Positions 15,917-24,244 of a stretch of DNA of 46,576 nucleotides are shown here, one piece after another. Positions within the stretch are counted from its first letter, which is position 1. The number at the start of each line of letters is the position of its first letter. The stretch is from Hyphomicrobiales bacterium. GTDB taxonomy: Bacteria > Pseudomonadota > Alphaproteobacteria > Rhizobiales > Rhizobiaceae. The translations under genes and the position numbers were made by a program. Location: contig JAFKJY010000078.1 of assembly GCA_017305835.1 (NCBI GenBank), forward strand, positions 1 to 46,576, read 5' to 3'. The notes under the pieces were generated by a model that worked only from the letters and a program-made list of their open reading frames with translations, was not told where the DNA came from and did not search any database.

Positions 15917-17604
15917 GCGTTATCGGCGCGCGGGCGCAGGTCTCGGCCAGCGACAAGCCGCTGCGGAAGATCGATCCCGTCTCCATCGAGGTGCTTGCCA
16001 ACGCGCTGGATTCGATCGTCGAGGACGCCGGCGAAGTGCTGATCCGCTCGTCCCACAGCCCGACGGTCAAGGAGCGGCGCGACAGTTCGACGGCGCTGTT
16101 CGACAGCGAGGGGCGGGCCTTGTGCCAGGCCGCGCACATCCCGCTGCATTTCGGCAGCCTGTTCGGCATCGTCGAGCTGATCACGGCGCATTATCCGCCG
16201 AGCACGATCCGCGAGGGCGACATCTTCATCGGCAACGACGCCTATGAGGGCGGCGGCACGCATCTCAACGACATCGTCCTCGTCGAGCCTATCTTCGTGG
16301 ACGGCGGGATCGTCGCCTGGACGACGAACGTCGCCCACCACGCCGATTTCTTCGACAGGGGCCACGCCCACATCTTCCAGGAGGGGCTGAGGATACCGCC
16401 CGTCAAGCTCTACAAGAGCGGCGTGCTGGAGGAGGGGGTCCAGAAGCTGATCCTGCTCAACACGCAGGTGCCGGAGGAGCGGATCTCCGACATCCGCGCG
16501 CAGGTCAGCGCCAATCGCTTCGCGATCGATCGCTTCCGTCACCTGTGTGCGAAATACGGCACCGATTTCATGCGCGACGCCTCCGCCGCGCTGCTCGATT
16601 CGGCCGAGCGGCGCATGCGGGCGGGGATCGCCGAGATTCCCGACGGCGTCTATGAGTTTGAGGACGATTTCGATCACCCGGAAGTGTCCGAGATCTTCCG
16701 GTTCGGCGTCACCGCGACGGTCCGCGGCGATGAGCTCGATCTCGCCTTCCGCGCGCCGCCGCAGGTCCGCGCCAGCCTCAACCTGGTCAACAGCGCGCTC
16801 GCGGCCGCGAGCTACTATGCGGTGAAGGCGATCGCCGATCCTTACGGCCCGGCCAATTCGGGCCTGTTCAGGCCGATCAGCATAACGGCCCCGAGCGGCT
16901 CGATGCTGAACGCGGCGGCGCCGGCGGCGGTCTATGGGCGCGCCTGCGCGGCCCAGCGGGTCGTCGACCTCGTCCACGGCGCCCTTGCCCAGGCCGTCCC
17001 GCACAAGGTGACGGCGGCACATAACGGCTCGGTGACCGGCAACACCTACAGCGGCATCCACCCGCAGACCGGCCATCTCTACATCTACGGCGAAACCATG
17101 GGCGGCGGCGGCGGTGCCGGCCACTCGCGGGACGGCCTCGACGGCGTTCACGTCCACATCACCAACTCGGCCAACATGCCGATCGAGACGCTGGAGATGG
17201 AATACCCGATGGTGGTCGAGCGCTACGAGCTGACGACGGACAGCGGCGGGCCGGGCCGCCATCGCGGCGGCATGGGCATCCATCGCCGCATCCGCGTCGA
17301 GAACCACGACTGCCGCGTGGACGTGCGCGGCTCGCGGCTCCATGCGGGGCCGTGGGGGCTCGAGGGCGGCCTGCCCGGCGCGCCTTTCAGCTACCGCTTC
17401 GAACCGCCGCTCAAGGATCCCTACAAGAAGTACACGTTGCTGCACGGCGGCCAGCGCGTCAGCATCTTCACGCCGGGCGGCGGCGGCCATGGCGACCCGA
17501 AGAGGCGCGACCGCGCGCTGGTCCTGCGCGACTATCGCGAGAAGCGGATCAGCCGGCAGGCTGCGTGCGAAATTTATGGCATGTCGCCCGAGGAGCTGGC
17601 CTGA
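15913..17604 (+). CDS. hyuB: Hydantoinase/oxoprolinase B-type subunit, HyuB
   Basis: A 563-residue HyuB protein that starts in an ATGA overlap with hyuA; open frame further upstream is a shadow. Typical blocks are the opening KIDPVSIEVLANALDSI, then RSSHSPTVKERRDSSTALFD, the metal-binding region DIFIGNDAYEGGGTHLND and VAHHADFFDRGHAHIF, and the glycine-rich C-terminal GGPGRHRGGMG and PGGGGHGDPKRR. It supplies the metal-dependent half of the active site that works on the substrate activated by HyuA. The pair, plus the amidohydrolase and importer upstream, suggests use of a cyclic amide or hydantoin as nitrogen source. Confidence 0.9.
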   Translation: MSVIGARAQVSASDKPLRKIDPVSIEVLANALDSIVEDAGEVLIRSSHSPTVKERRDSSTALFDSEGRALCQAAHIPLHFGSLFGIVELITAHYPPSTIREGDIFIGNDAYEGGGTHLNDIVLVEPIFVDGGIVAWTTNVAHHADFFDRGHAHIFQEGLRIPPVKLYKSGVLEEGVQKLILLNTQVPEERISDIRAQVSANRFAIDRFRHLCAKYGTDFMRDASAALLDSAERRMRAGIAEIPDGVYEFEDDFDHPEVSEIFRFGVTATVRGDELDLAFRAPPQVRASLNLVNSALAAASYYAVKAIADPYGPANSGLFRPISITAPSGSMLNAAAPAAVYGRACAAQRVVDLVHGALAQAVPHKVTAAHNGSVTGNTYSGIHPQTGHLYIYGETMGGGGGAGHSRDGLDGVHVHITNSANMPIETLEMEYPMVVERYELTTDSGGPGRHRGGMGIHRRIRVENHDCRVDVRGSRLHAGPWGLEGGLPGAPFSYRFEPPLKDPYKKYTLLHGGQRVSIFTPGGGGHGDPKRRDRALVLRDYREKRISRQAACEIYGMSPEELA

Positions 17605-17624
17605 CGTTCCAACGGCAAGGCGCC

Positions 17625-17648
17625 GGGCCGCGGGGTTCGGCGCGGCCC
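17625..17648. terminator. Strong GC hairpin between hyuB and the convergent LysR operon
   Basis: An 8-bp perfect inverted repeat, GGGCCGCG (17625-17632) and CGCGGCCC (17641-17648), has an 8-nt loop and starts 20 bases after the hyuB stop. It lies between convergent transcription units. Only a weak T-containing tail (TGGTTCT) follows, so termination strength is uncertain. No other feature is apparent in the 17605-17740 gap. Confidence 0.45.
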
Positions 17649-17740
17649 TGGTTCTAAGGACGCCGCTACCAGCCTCCTGGCTCGGCATGCCTCCCTCCTC
17701 GCGTCTTTCGCGGAGAGGATTGCGTTTGCGGATGAAGGCT

Positions 17741-18655
17741 TCAGCCGATCTGCCCGACGATCTTCGGGGTGACGATCTTCATCTGCTCGATGAAGGCGCT
17801 CACCATCGTCGAATTGCGCGGCTCGCGCGGGATGCAGCTCAGCAGGTGGGTGCTGATCGCGGGCTCGAAGGGGCGCACCTCGACGGCCCCGCTCTTGGGG
17901 CGCGTGAATATGGGGTGCACGAGCGAGATGCCGAGGCCGGCGGCGACGAAGTCGGCGATCGACGTCGCCGTGCTCGTCTCGATCACGAAGTCGAGCTCGA
18001 TCTCGGCCTTTTCGGCCGCGTTCTGGATCAGGCGCCGCATCTGGCTGTTGGGCGGCGACGAGATGAACTTCTCGCCTCTCAGATGCGCGGTGGTGACCAC
18101 CTTCTCCCGCGTCAGCCGGTGGCCGACCGGCATGATGCAGACGAGATCGAAGGCGACGATGCGGTCCGTGCGCACATAGGCGTTCGACACGTCGTAATTG
18201 GGGAAGATGACGCCGACGTCCACTTCCTTCATCCTGACCTTGTCGATCACGTCCTGCGATTTTCCCGACAGCAGCGTCACCTGGAAGCCGGGGTTCATGC
18301 CGATCAGCGAGATGATGGCCTTGGGCACGATCAGGTCGGCCAGCACCGGCGATGCGGCCACGATCAGCCGGCCTTCCTCTTCCCGGCGGATCGAATCGAC
18401 GGCCTCCTGGAGCTGGTTCACGCCGCGGAACACGCGGTCTATCTCGTCGTAGACGCGGTATCCGGCCGGCGTCAGCGAAAGACGCCCATGCGTGCGCTCG
18501 AGGATCGCGAAACCGCAATCCTCCTCGAGATGGGCCAGCAGCTTGCTGACGGCCGGTTGCGACACGAACAGCCGCTCGGCGGCCTTGGTGACCGACCCCT
18601 CTTCGACCAATGCGCGCAGCGCCTCGATCTGACGGAAACGCAGCGGCCTTCGCAT
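17741..18655 (-). CDS. LysR-family transcriptional regulator
   Basis: A 304-residue LysR regulator. The N-terminal winged helix is clear (RFRQIEALRALVEEGSVTKAAERLFVSQPAVSKLLAHLEE, described in parts: helix-turn-helix near residues 20-45), followed by the linker helix and a periplasmic-binding-like effector domain. In this family VSQPAVSKLL is the recognition helix. The gene is last in a - strand operon behind an aldehyde dehydrogenase (50-base gap) and faces hyuB. LysR proteins are usually transcribed divergently from their targets, so this tail position is less common. It is the obvious candidate regulator of both the - strand operon and the convergent hyu/transporter operon. The ligand is unknown. 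Confidence 0.92.
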   Translation of the reverse strand: MRRPLRFRQIEALRALVEEGSVTKAAERLFVSQPAVSKLLAHLEEDCGFAILERTHGRLSLTPAGYRVYDEIDRVFRGVNQLQEAVDSIRREEEGRLIVAASPVLADLIVPKAIISLIGMNPGFQVTLLSGKSQDVIDKVRMKEVDVGVIFPNYDVSNAYVRTDRIVAFDLVCIMPVGHRLTREKVVTTAHLRGEKFISSPPNSQMRRLIQNAAEKAEIELDFVIETSTATSIADFVAAGLGISLVHPIFTRPKSGAVEVRPFEPAISTHLLSCIPREPRNSTMVSAFIEQMKIVTPKIVGQIG

Positions 18656-18705
18656 AGGCGATCCTTTCGCGCCATCTGTCGAACGTCACCGGCTCTGCGC
18701 CGGCC

Positions 18706-20181
18706 TCAGGTCTTTAGCGTGAACGGATCGCGCGCGTCCTCCGAAAAGTCGATCATGACGTTCTTGCTGTACATGAACTCGGCCAGGCCTTCCTCGCCGC
18801 GTTCGCGGCCGTAGCCGCTTTCCTTGATGCCGCCTACGGGCGTCTGGCTCGCGCTCATCCGGTAGGTGTTCACCCACACCGTGCCGGCCCGGATCGCGCG
18901 CGTGACACGCAGGCTGCGCGACAGGTCGCGTGTCCATATGCCGGAAGCGAGCCCGTAGGACGTGGCGTTGGCTATCGCCACCGCCTGCGCTTCCTCGTCG
19001 AAGGGGATGACGGCAAGCACGGGCCCGAATATCTCGTGCTGCGCGAGCTTCATGCCGTTGTCGACGTCGGCGAAGATCGTCGGCTGTATGAAATAGCCGC
19101 CGTCGAGCCCCGGCCCACTCGCCCTGCCGCCTCCGGACACGAGGCGCGCGCCCTCGCGCTTCGCGGATGCGACGGATGACAGGATGCGGTCGAGCTGCGC
19201 CTCGTTGGCCACCGGCCCCATCTCGGTCGCCATGTCGAGCGGATTGCCCATGCGGATGGCTGCCGACCTCTGCGAGAGGTCCTCGACGACCCGGTCGTAG
19301 ACGCTGCGCTCGACCAGCAGCCGCGATCCGGCGATGCAGCTCTGCCCGCTCGCGCCGAAGATGCCGGACATGGCGCCGACGGTCGCCTTCTTCAGGTCGG
19401 CGTCGGCAAAGATGATGTTGGGGGACTTGCCGCCGAGCTCGAGGCTGACGGGGACGAGGTTGCGTGCCGCCGCGGCAGCCACCTCGCGGCCGACCGCCGG
19501 GCTGCCCGTGAAGCTGATCTTGCCGAAGCCCGGCGCCGAGACGAGCCGCCGTCCGACCTCGGCATCGCCGGTCACCACGTTGAACACGCCGGCCGGAAAG
19601 CCGGCCTCCTCGACGAGTCGGCAGAATTCGAGCGTGGAGACGGAGGCATGCTCGGAAGGCTTCACGACCACGCAGTTTCCGGCCACCAGGGCGGCGGGCA
19701 GCTTGTTGGCCAGCAGCGAGATGGGCGAGTTCCAGGCGGTGACCAGCAGCACCACGCCGAACGGATGGCGCATCGTGTAGTCGAACATGCCCGGATTATC
19801 GAGCGGTATGGTCTTGCCCCAGATCTTGTCGGCATAGCCCGCATAGAAGCGGCAGAGCCGCGCGGCAAAACGCGCCTGTCCCGTCGTCTCGCGGATGATC
19901 TTGCCGTTGTCGGTGGTATCGGCGACCGCGAGCTTTTCGGCGTTCCTGTCGAGCAGGTCGGCCAGCCGGGAAAGAAGCTTCGCCCTTTCCACGCCCGGCA
20001 GTGCGCCCCAGCCCGCGTCGAAAGCCCGCTGCGCGGCGGCGATTGCCGCATCGACCTGATCGGCGCTCGCCTGGGTGATGGTCGCCCACACCTGGCCGGT
20101 ATAGGGGTTGCGGGAGGGAATGCGCTGGTCCGATCCGCTCTCGATCCAGCGGCCGTCGATGTAGATGCCGTAGTTGGTCAT
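18706..20181 (-). CDS. NAD(P)-dependent aldehyde dehydrogenase
   Basis: A 491-residue, full-length aldehyde dehydrogenase. Catalytic residues are visible: Asn151 in VTAWNSPI, Glu248 in SLELGGKSPN, and the nucleophile Cys282 in GASGQSCIAGSR. The FTGSP motif of the NAD fold (residues 224-228) is present. It is closest in style to betaine/gamma-aminobutyraldehyde-type or vanillin-type ALDHs, but no substrate can be assigned. Gene order (unknown protein, DUF3726-like protein, aldo/keto reductase, this gene, LysR) suggests it oxidises an aldehyde made within the same pathway, giving an acid that enters central metabolism. Confidence 0.93.
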   Translation of the reverse strand: MTNYGIYIDGRWIESGSDQRIPSRNPYTGQVWATITQASADQVDAAIAAAQRAFDAGWGALPGVERAKLLSRLADLLDRNAEKLAVADTTDNGKIIRETTGQARFAARLCRFYAGYADKIWGKTIPLDNPGMFDYTMRHPFGVVLLVTAWNSPISLLANKLPAALVAGNCVVVKPSEHASVSTLEFCRLVEEAGFPAGVFNVVTGDAEVGRRLVSAPGFGKISFTGSPAVGREVAAAAARNLVPVSLELGGKSPNIIFADADLKKATVGAMSGIFGASGQSCIAGSRLLVERSVYDRVVEDLSQRSAAIRMGNPLDMATEMGPVANEAQLDRILSSVASAKREGARLVSGGGRASGPGLDGGYFIQPTIFADVDNGMKLAQHEIFGPVLAVIPFDEEAQAVAIANATSYGLASGIWTRDLSRSLRVTRAIRAGTVWVNTYRMSASQTPVGGIKESGYGRERGEEGLAEFMYSKNVMIDFSEDARDPFTLKT

Positions 20182-20190
20182 GTCCGTCGT

Positions 20191-21180
20191 CTATCCATGG
20201 CCGGCGGCCGCGCGCGCCGCATAGCGTGCGTCGATCCTGGCAGTTTCCTCGTCGTCGAGCTGAAGCGCCATAGCCGCGTGCAGGTCGTCGAGCTGCGCGG
20301 CGTCGGTCGGGCCGACCGCAGCCGCGACGATGCCCGGCCTGCCGAGCGTCCACGCCAGCGCGACCGCCGCCGGCGAGACGCCGCGTTCGCGCGCCACCTG
20401 CCCGATCATTTCGGCCACGTCCCGGTCGGCGTCGCGGCCGTACCATATCGCGATGCGGTCGTCGGTGGCGGTGCGGCGGGTGGCGCGCCCGCTCCCGCAG
20501 AGGAAGCCGCGCGCGAGCGGGCTGTAGGCGACGAGCCCGATCCCCTCTTCGCGGCAGAAGGGAATGAGCTCGCGCTCGGCTTCCCGCCACACCGCATTGT
20601 AGTGGAACTGCATGGAGACGAACTCGGCCCTGTTGCGGAAGCGGGCCGAATAGACCGATTTCGCCAGATGGTAGGACGGCATGTCCGTGGCGCCGGCATA
20701 GAGGACCTTACCGCTCGCGACCAGCCGGTCGAGCGCGTCCACCATCTCGTCGATGGCGGTGGACGGATCCCAGATATGGGTCTGGTAGAGATCGATGTAG
20801 TCCGTCCCGAGCCGGCGCAGCGAATCCTCGCAGGCCCGTATGATGTGCTTGCGCGAATAGCCGCGCGCATTGACGTCGGCATCGGGCGACATCGGCCAGC
20901 CGAACTTGGTGCACAACACCAGGCGATCGCGCTGGCCTCTCCGGCCGATCGCGCGGCCGATGGCTTCCTCGCTCCGGCCGGAACTGTAGACGTCGCAGGT
21001 GTCGATGGTGTTGATGCCGAGTTCGATCGCGCGGGAGACGAGCCGGGCCGCCCCGGCATCGTCCAGCACCCAGGGGCGCCCGCCGGGATTGCCGAAGGAC
21101 ATGCCGCCGAGCCAGAGCCGGGACGTCACCAGGCCGGACCTGCCGAGCCGCTGGTGATGCGGGAGGGACCGAAGCGTCAT
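20191..21180 (-). CDS. Aldo/keto reductase
   Basis: A 329-residue aldo/keto reductase. The catalytic tetrad is complete: Asp60 and Tyr65 in NTIDTCDVYSSG, Lys92 in CTKFGW and His135 in LYQTHIW. The start ATG overlaps the stop of the upstream gene in a TGATG junction; a longer open frame reaching 22185 is a shadow. The short N-terminus with GLVTSRLWLGGMSFG and the SSGRSEEAIGRAI block place it in the YajO/Tas-like group (AKR11-13 type). These reduce aldehydes or ketones with NADPH, or act in reverse. It probably works in sequence with the aldehyde dehydrogenase whose gene starts nine bases downstream. Confidence 0.92.
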   Translation of the reverse strand: MTLRSLPHHQRLGRSGLVTSRLWLGGMSFGNPGGRPWVLDDAGAARLVSRAIELGINTIDTCDVYSSGRSEEAIGRAIGRRGQRDRLVLCTKFGWPMSPDADVNARGYSRKHIIRACEDSLRRLGTDYIDLYQTHIWDPSTAIDEMVDALDRLVASGKVLYAGATDMPSYHLAKSVYSARFRNRAEFVSMQFHYNAVWREAERELIPFCREEGIGLVAYSPLARGFLCGSGRATRRTATDDRIAIWYGRDADRDVAEMIGQVARERGVSPAAVALAWTLGRPGIVAAAVGPTDAAQLDDLHAAMALQLDDEETARIDARYAARAAAGHG

Positions 21181-21959
21181 CAGAACGCGGCCTGGCTGCG
21201 CGAGCGCTCGGATGTCGGCGCCCAGGCTCGCTTTTCCAGATCGTAGAGATGCCTGAGGTCTTCCGCCGCGATGACGAGTCCATGACGGTTGGCTTCTCGC
21301 CACCGTTCGGCGAGCCGGATCGCACCATTCAGCCGAGCCGGCGCCTCGTCGGCCGGCCGGCAGGGGATCGCGAGAAAGCCGACCGCGCCCGGCTCCACGC
21401 GCGTGGCCAGCTTGGCGGCGTCCTCGCGCAGGTTGCCGGCATCGGCCGTCGCCGCGACGAGATCGAGCAGCGATCCGGTCGGCATGTCGCGCAGAAGAAG
21501 CCCGCCGCGGGCAGAGGGCAGGACGGCAGTCCAGCGATGGGCGGCCGGCGCCGTCGCTTCGACGGCGAGCAGCGCAAAGCCGTCCCGCCGCGCGGCAGCG
21601 CAGACGGCCGGCAGGAGGTCGAGGCCGCGGACGCGCTCCAGCAGGGTCCTGCCCGTCCCCTGAAGGGCGGCTGCTGTCGCCAGATCGATCGCGGGAAGCC
21701 CGATCTCGAACAGATGCTTCCCGCACGCATCCACCACGTAGCCGAAGCCCGGCTCCTTCGTGCGCCGGACGGTCTCGCGGATGGCCGCGCCGATCTCCGC
21801 CTCGTCCGTCCGCATCCTGCGCAGGATGCCGCATCCGAGCACCTCGCCCCAGGTGACGAGGCTGGCGCCCCGTTCCGCGATGCCGAACTTGTAGCCCAGT
21901 CCCCGCAGCGACCATACCGAGACGCGGGCGAGCTCGCCCACTGCCGCTTGCATCGTCAT
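21180..21959 (-). CDS. Protein of uncertain family, possibly DUF3726-like
   Basis: A 259-residue soluble protein with no signal peptide and no membrane span. Its N-terminus (SLRGLGYKFGIAERGASLVTWGE) looks like the start of DUF3726 proteins, which open with an AlrGaG-x-x-G-AE pattern. The rest is Ala/Arg/Leu-rich with alternating helix-strand periodicity, and the DUF3726 resemblance is a memory-based impression only. It is locked into the operon by TGATG junctions at both ends, between the 590-residue unknown protein and the aldo/keto reductase. The tight coupling to the larger protein suggests the two act together, perhaps as subunits. ATG 21959 is followed by a second in-frame ATG at 21953. 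Confidence 0.7.
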   Translation of the reverse strand: MTMQAAVGELARVSVWSLRGLGYKFGIAERGASLVTWGEVLGCGILRRMRTDEAEIGAAIRETVRRTKEPGFGYVVDACGKHLFEIGLPAIDLATAAALQGTGRTLLERVRGLDLLPAVCAAARRDGFALLAVEATAPAAHRWTAVLPSARGGLLLRDMPTGSLLDLVAATADAGNLREDAAKLATRVEPGAVGFLAIPCRPADEAPARLNGAIRLAERWREANRHGLVIAAEDLRHLYDLEKRAWAPTSERSRSQAAF

Positions 21960-23731
21960 CACGCGAATTCCCGCGGTTGCAGAACGGGCTCGGGCGGAAA
22001 CGGCCAGAATGCGTCCGTCGCGCCGGCAAGGTCGTCCGCCAGCGGCATCCCCTGGAAGAAGACGCCGCGCACGTAGCGGATGCTGAGCGGGTTCGTGCAT
22101 TCCATGCCCAGCACCGCCAGCATGAAGCGGATCGCATAGGCCGGCGCGAACGCCGCACCGCCGAGATTGCCGCGGATTTCGGCATAGGGAAGCCCTGCGA
22201 GGGTCTGCACGCGCGCGATCTCGAAGGCGAGCGCCGGCTGGTCCGCGATGACCTCTGCCACGGGGCTGTCGTCGGGATAGGACAGGAGCGCGGCGGCCAG
22301 CCGCTGAATCGCGCCTATCACGTCGATGAAGGATTCGAATTCCTCGTGCGGGTCGATGCCGCGGTCGCCGCGCCGCTGCTCCCCGAAATCGATCGAGTGA
22401 TACCAGAAATGCTTGCGCGCATCCGGCCCGGCGAGAGAGGTGGCCAGCGCCCAGCCATACTGGGCACGGATCTGCTCCAGCAGCGTCGCGACGGTCATCT
22501 GAGGTTCGATGCGGCGCGGCACCCGTGCGCCGACCGGCAGGTAGTCCGCCACCGCGTCGGCGAAATCGGGATAGGCCTCGATGAGCAGCGAGTGGATCTG
22601 TTCGGCAGTCTCCCGGTCGAGCGTCTGCGCCGCGCGGTCGAGAAGGGGGCTCCAGGTGCCCCGACGTCCCGCGAGGGCTTCCTCCACCCAGGAGCGGAAG
22701 TCGCGCAGCTCGGCCGCGATCATGTGGGGCGGGGTGACGAATTCCTCGCTCTGCAGCTTGACCGCGTCGTAGAAGGCAGCCGTCCGCGAAAGCAGCTTGA
22801 CGAGCATGCGCCCGGGACCGTCCTCGACCGGCCGGCTGCGCGCATAGGCCAGCGCCAGCTCGCGCACGACGACCCAGCTCGCCACCCATTGCGGCCAGCG
22901 CTGCACGGCCACGCACATGCCCTGGCCGGACGAATTGCCGATTCCGACATAGCGTGCCAGTTCCGGGGCCAGAGCCACCGCCGAACCGCTGCGCGCCCTT
23001 GCTATGGCGTTCACCAGGTCGATCGAGACCTGCCGGATCAGATAGAGCCCGAACAGGTCGGCGAAATATGGGTGCTTGAGCGGATGGTCGTCGGGAATGC
23101 CGTCGTAGGAGACGGTTCCGCTGCGGCCGCTGCCGATGAAACCGGCATTGCGCATCAGATACCCGGTCCCCTCGCTCAGCATGCGCGGTTCCGGCTGCCG
23201 GCCGGCGGCGAGACAGTCCACGACATGGTCGAAGAGCCGCATGCTGCGGTTGGCCGGCGTCCAGCCGACGAGGCCGGAATCGGTCCGCATCCGGCCGATG
23301 TCGCGCGTGTCGAAGACCGCGAATTCCCGCTCGATGCGCGCTTCGTCGGGCTCGCCGAAGAACAGCGCGCCGAACATGTCGCGGTTCACGCCGTCGGCCC
23401 GCCGTCCGATCTTCTCGACGCCGTCCCACGGATAGGCGCGCACGATGTAGGTCAGCCGATGCCCGTCGAGGTCGATCCGGTAGAGCGCGCGCGCGTCGCC
23501 GTTGTCGTCGCATTCGAAATAGGCGTTGGCGATCTTCCAGCGCTCGCGGATCATGCGCCGGGCCAGCACGCGCGCGAAGCTCAGCCGGGTCGACTTGAAG
23601 GCGCTGAGCGAGACGGGGTCCATGCAGGCGTCGGCCGGGCGCAGCTGCGCCGCCACCTCGGCCGCCTCTGCCGGCCCGACGAATTGATGAAGGACAGTCC
23701 GCAGCTCGTCAGGAAGTCCGAGGTCGTTCAT
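21959..23731 (-). CDS. Unrecognised conserved-looking 590-residue protein
   Basis: This is the first gene of the - strand operon. The protein has no recognisable domain: no signal peptide, no membrane spans, no Walker, Rossmann or Cys-cluster motif. It looks globular and acidic-balanced, with many Trp/Tyr-containing segments such as YIVRAYPWDGVEKIG, KHFWYHSIDFGEQRRG and NSSGQGMCVAVQRWPQW, which suggests a real, folded enzyme rather than a spurious frame. The C-terminal third includes SIRYVRGVFFQGMP. The start at ATG 23731 is a judgement: the open frame continues to 23842, but that extension is Cys/Arg-rich and lies in the promoter-like zone; GTG 23746 is another option. It is followed without gap by the DUF3726-like protein. 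Confidence 0.75.
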   Translation of the reverse strand: MNDLGLPDELRTVLHQFVGPAEAAEVAAQLRPADACMDPVSLSAFKSTRLSFARVLARRMIRERWKIANAYFECDDNGDARALYRIDLDGHRLTYIVRAYPWDGVEKIGRRADGVNRDMFGALFFGEPDEARIEREFAVFDTRDIGRMRTDSGLVGWTPANRSMRLFDHVVDCLAAGRQPEPRMLSEGTGYLMRNAGFIGSGRSGTVSYDGIPDDHPLKHPYFADLFGLYLIRQVSIDLVNAIARARSGSAVALAPELARYVGIGNSSGQGMCVAVQRWPQWVASWVVVRELALAYARSRPVEDGPGRMLVKLLSRTAAFYDAVKLQSEEFVTPPHMIAAELRDFRSWVEEALAGRRGTWSPLLDRAAQTLDRETAEQIHSLLIEAYPDFADAVADYLPVGARVPRRIEPQMTVATLLEQIRAQYGWALATSLAGPDARKHFWYHSIDFGEQRRGDRGIDPHEEFESFIDVIGAIQRLAAALLSYPDDSPVAEVIADQPALAFEIARVQTLAGLPYAEIRGNLGGAAFAPAYAIRFMLAVLGMECTNPLSIRYVRGVFFQGMPLADDLAGATDAFWPFPPEPVLQPREFA

Positions 23732-24028
23732 GTTCAGGCGATTCACCAGTACATCCCGAAAATGACCCGGCCCAAGCCGGCAGGGAACGCATCGCGGGGC
23801 GATGCGGCAGGCAGGACACATGCCCCACCTCGCAACCGCCATTACAAGAGACGGCCTGACGTCCGACTGTCAAATGGGGATTTTTTTAGAAATCATTCCT
23901 CGGGGTTATGAGGAGAGATTCCGTGCCGTCAAAAGGCTATTTCGAAAATTGTCGACGAATATACAGGCCAATCAATAATTGAGAGAACATAGAATACATA
24001 AATTGATAATGGATTTGGCAGCGTGGAG
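23732..24028. other. AT-rich intergenic zone upstream of the 590-residue protein operon
   Basis: About 300 bases with a sharp drop in GC content from about 23870 onward. It contains a run of seven T (23881-23887), the 11-mer CTCGGGGTTAT (23899-23909) shared with the hyuA upstream zone, and CCTC/GAGG arms around it (23898-23913). It presumably holds the promoter of the - strand operon. From 23940 to 24028 it is degenerate AT-rich sequence leading into a CoA-transferase remnant, with no intact gene. Confidence 0.5.
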
Positions 24029-24232
24029 ATAAATGAATTATATCCGCTTACCGGAACTGGCGTGGTGTCCAGGATTTTCACCGATCTGGCGGTGGTGCAT
24101 GTCGCGGCGGGACGTTTCGTGCTGCGCGAGCTATTGCCGGGCATCGGCTTCGAGCAAATTCAGAGCCTCACAGGCGCGGAGCTGCATGTCGAGAGTGAGG
24201 TTCTGAACCTGGAAATACCGCAATTCGGCTGA
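24029..24232 (+). pseudogene. C-terminal remnant of 3-oxoacid CoA-transferase subunit B
   Basis: An in-frame segment ending at TGA 24232 reads YPLTGTGVVSRIFTDLAVV, followed by FVLRELLPGIGFEQIQSLTGAELH. This is the usual end of SctB/ScoB/AtoA-type CoA-transferase beta subunits: PLTG-x-GVV-x-R-I-x-TDLAV, then a V-x-E-x-x-PG region. Only about 65 of some 210 residues remain. The sequence immediately upstream changes to AT-rich DNA with no matching coding frame. A short ORF could start at GTG 24023, but without the catalytic glutamate domain the product could not be active. It marks a deletion or rearrangement boundary. Confidence 0.75.
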
Positions 24233-24244
24233 GTTGCGGATTGG

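Noticed and set aside
15595..17688. 697-codon open frame on the - strand opposite hyuA/hyuB
   Set aside because: Low-complexity Arg/Ala/Asp composition without motifs, while hyuA/hyuB on the + strand have clear family blocks.
23732..23842. N-terminal extension of the 590-residue protein with two CxxC-like pairs
   Set aside because: It resembles a zinc ribbon superficially, but it is Arg/Pro/Cys-rich, reaches into the promoter-like zone and lacks a ribosome site; it may be chance.
21977..23911. 644-codon + strand open frame opposite the 590-residue protein
   Set aside because: Composition is Arg/His/Gly-rich and patternless; the - strand protein has aromatic residues and coupled start/stop junctions with its neighbours.
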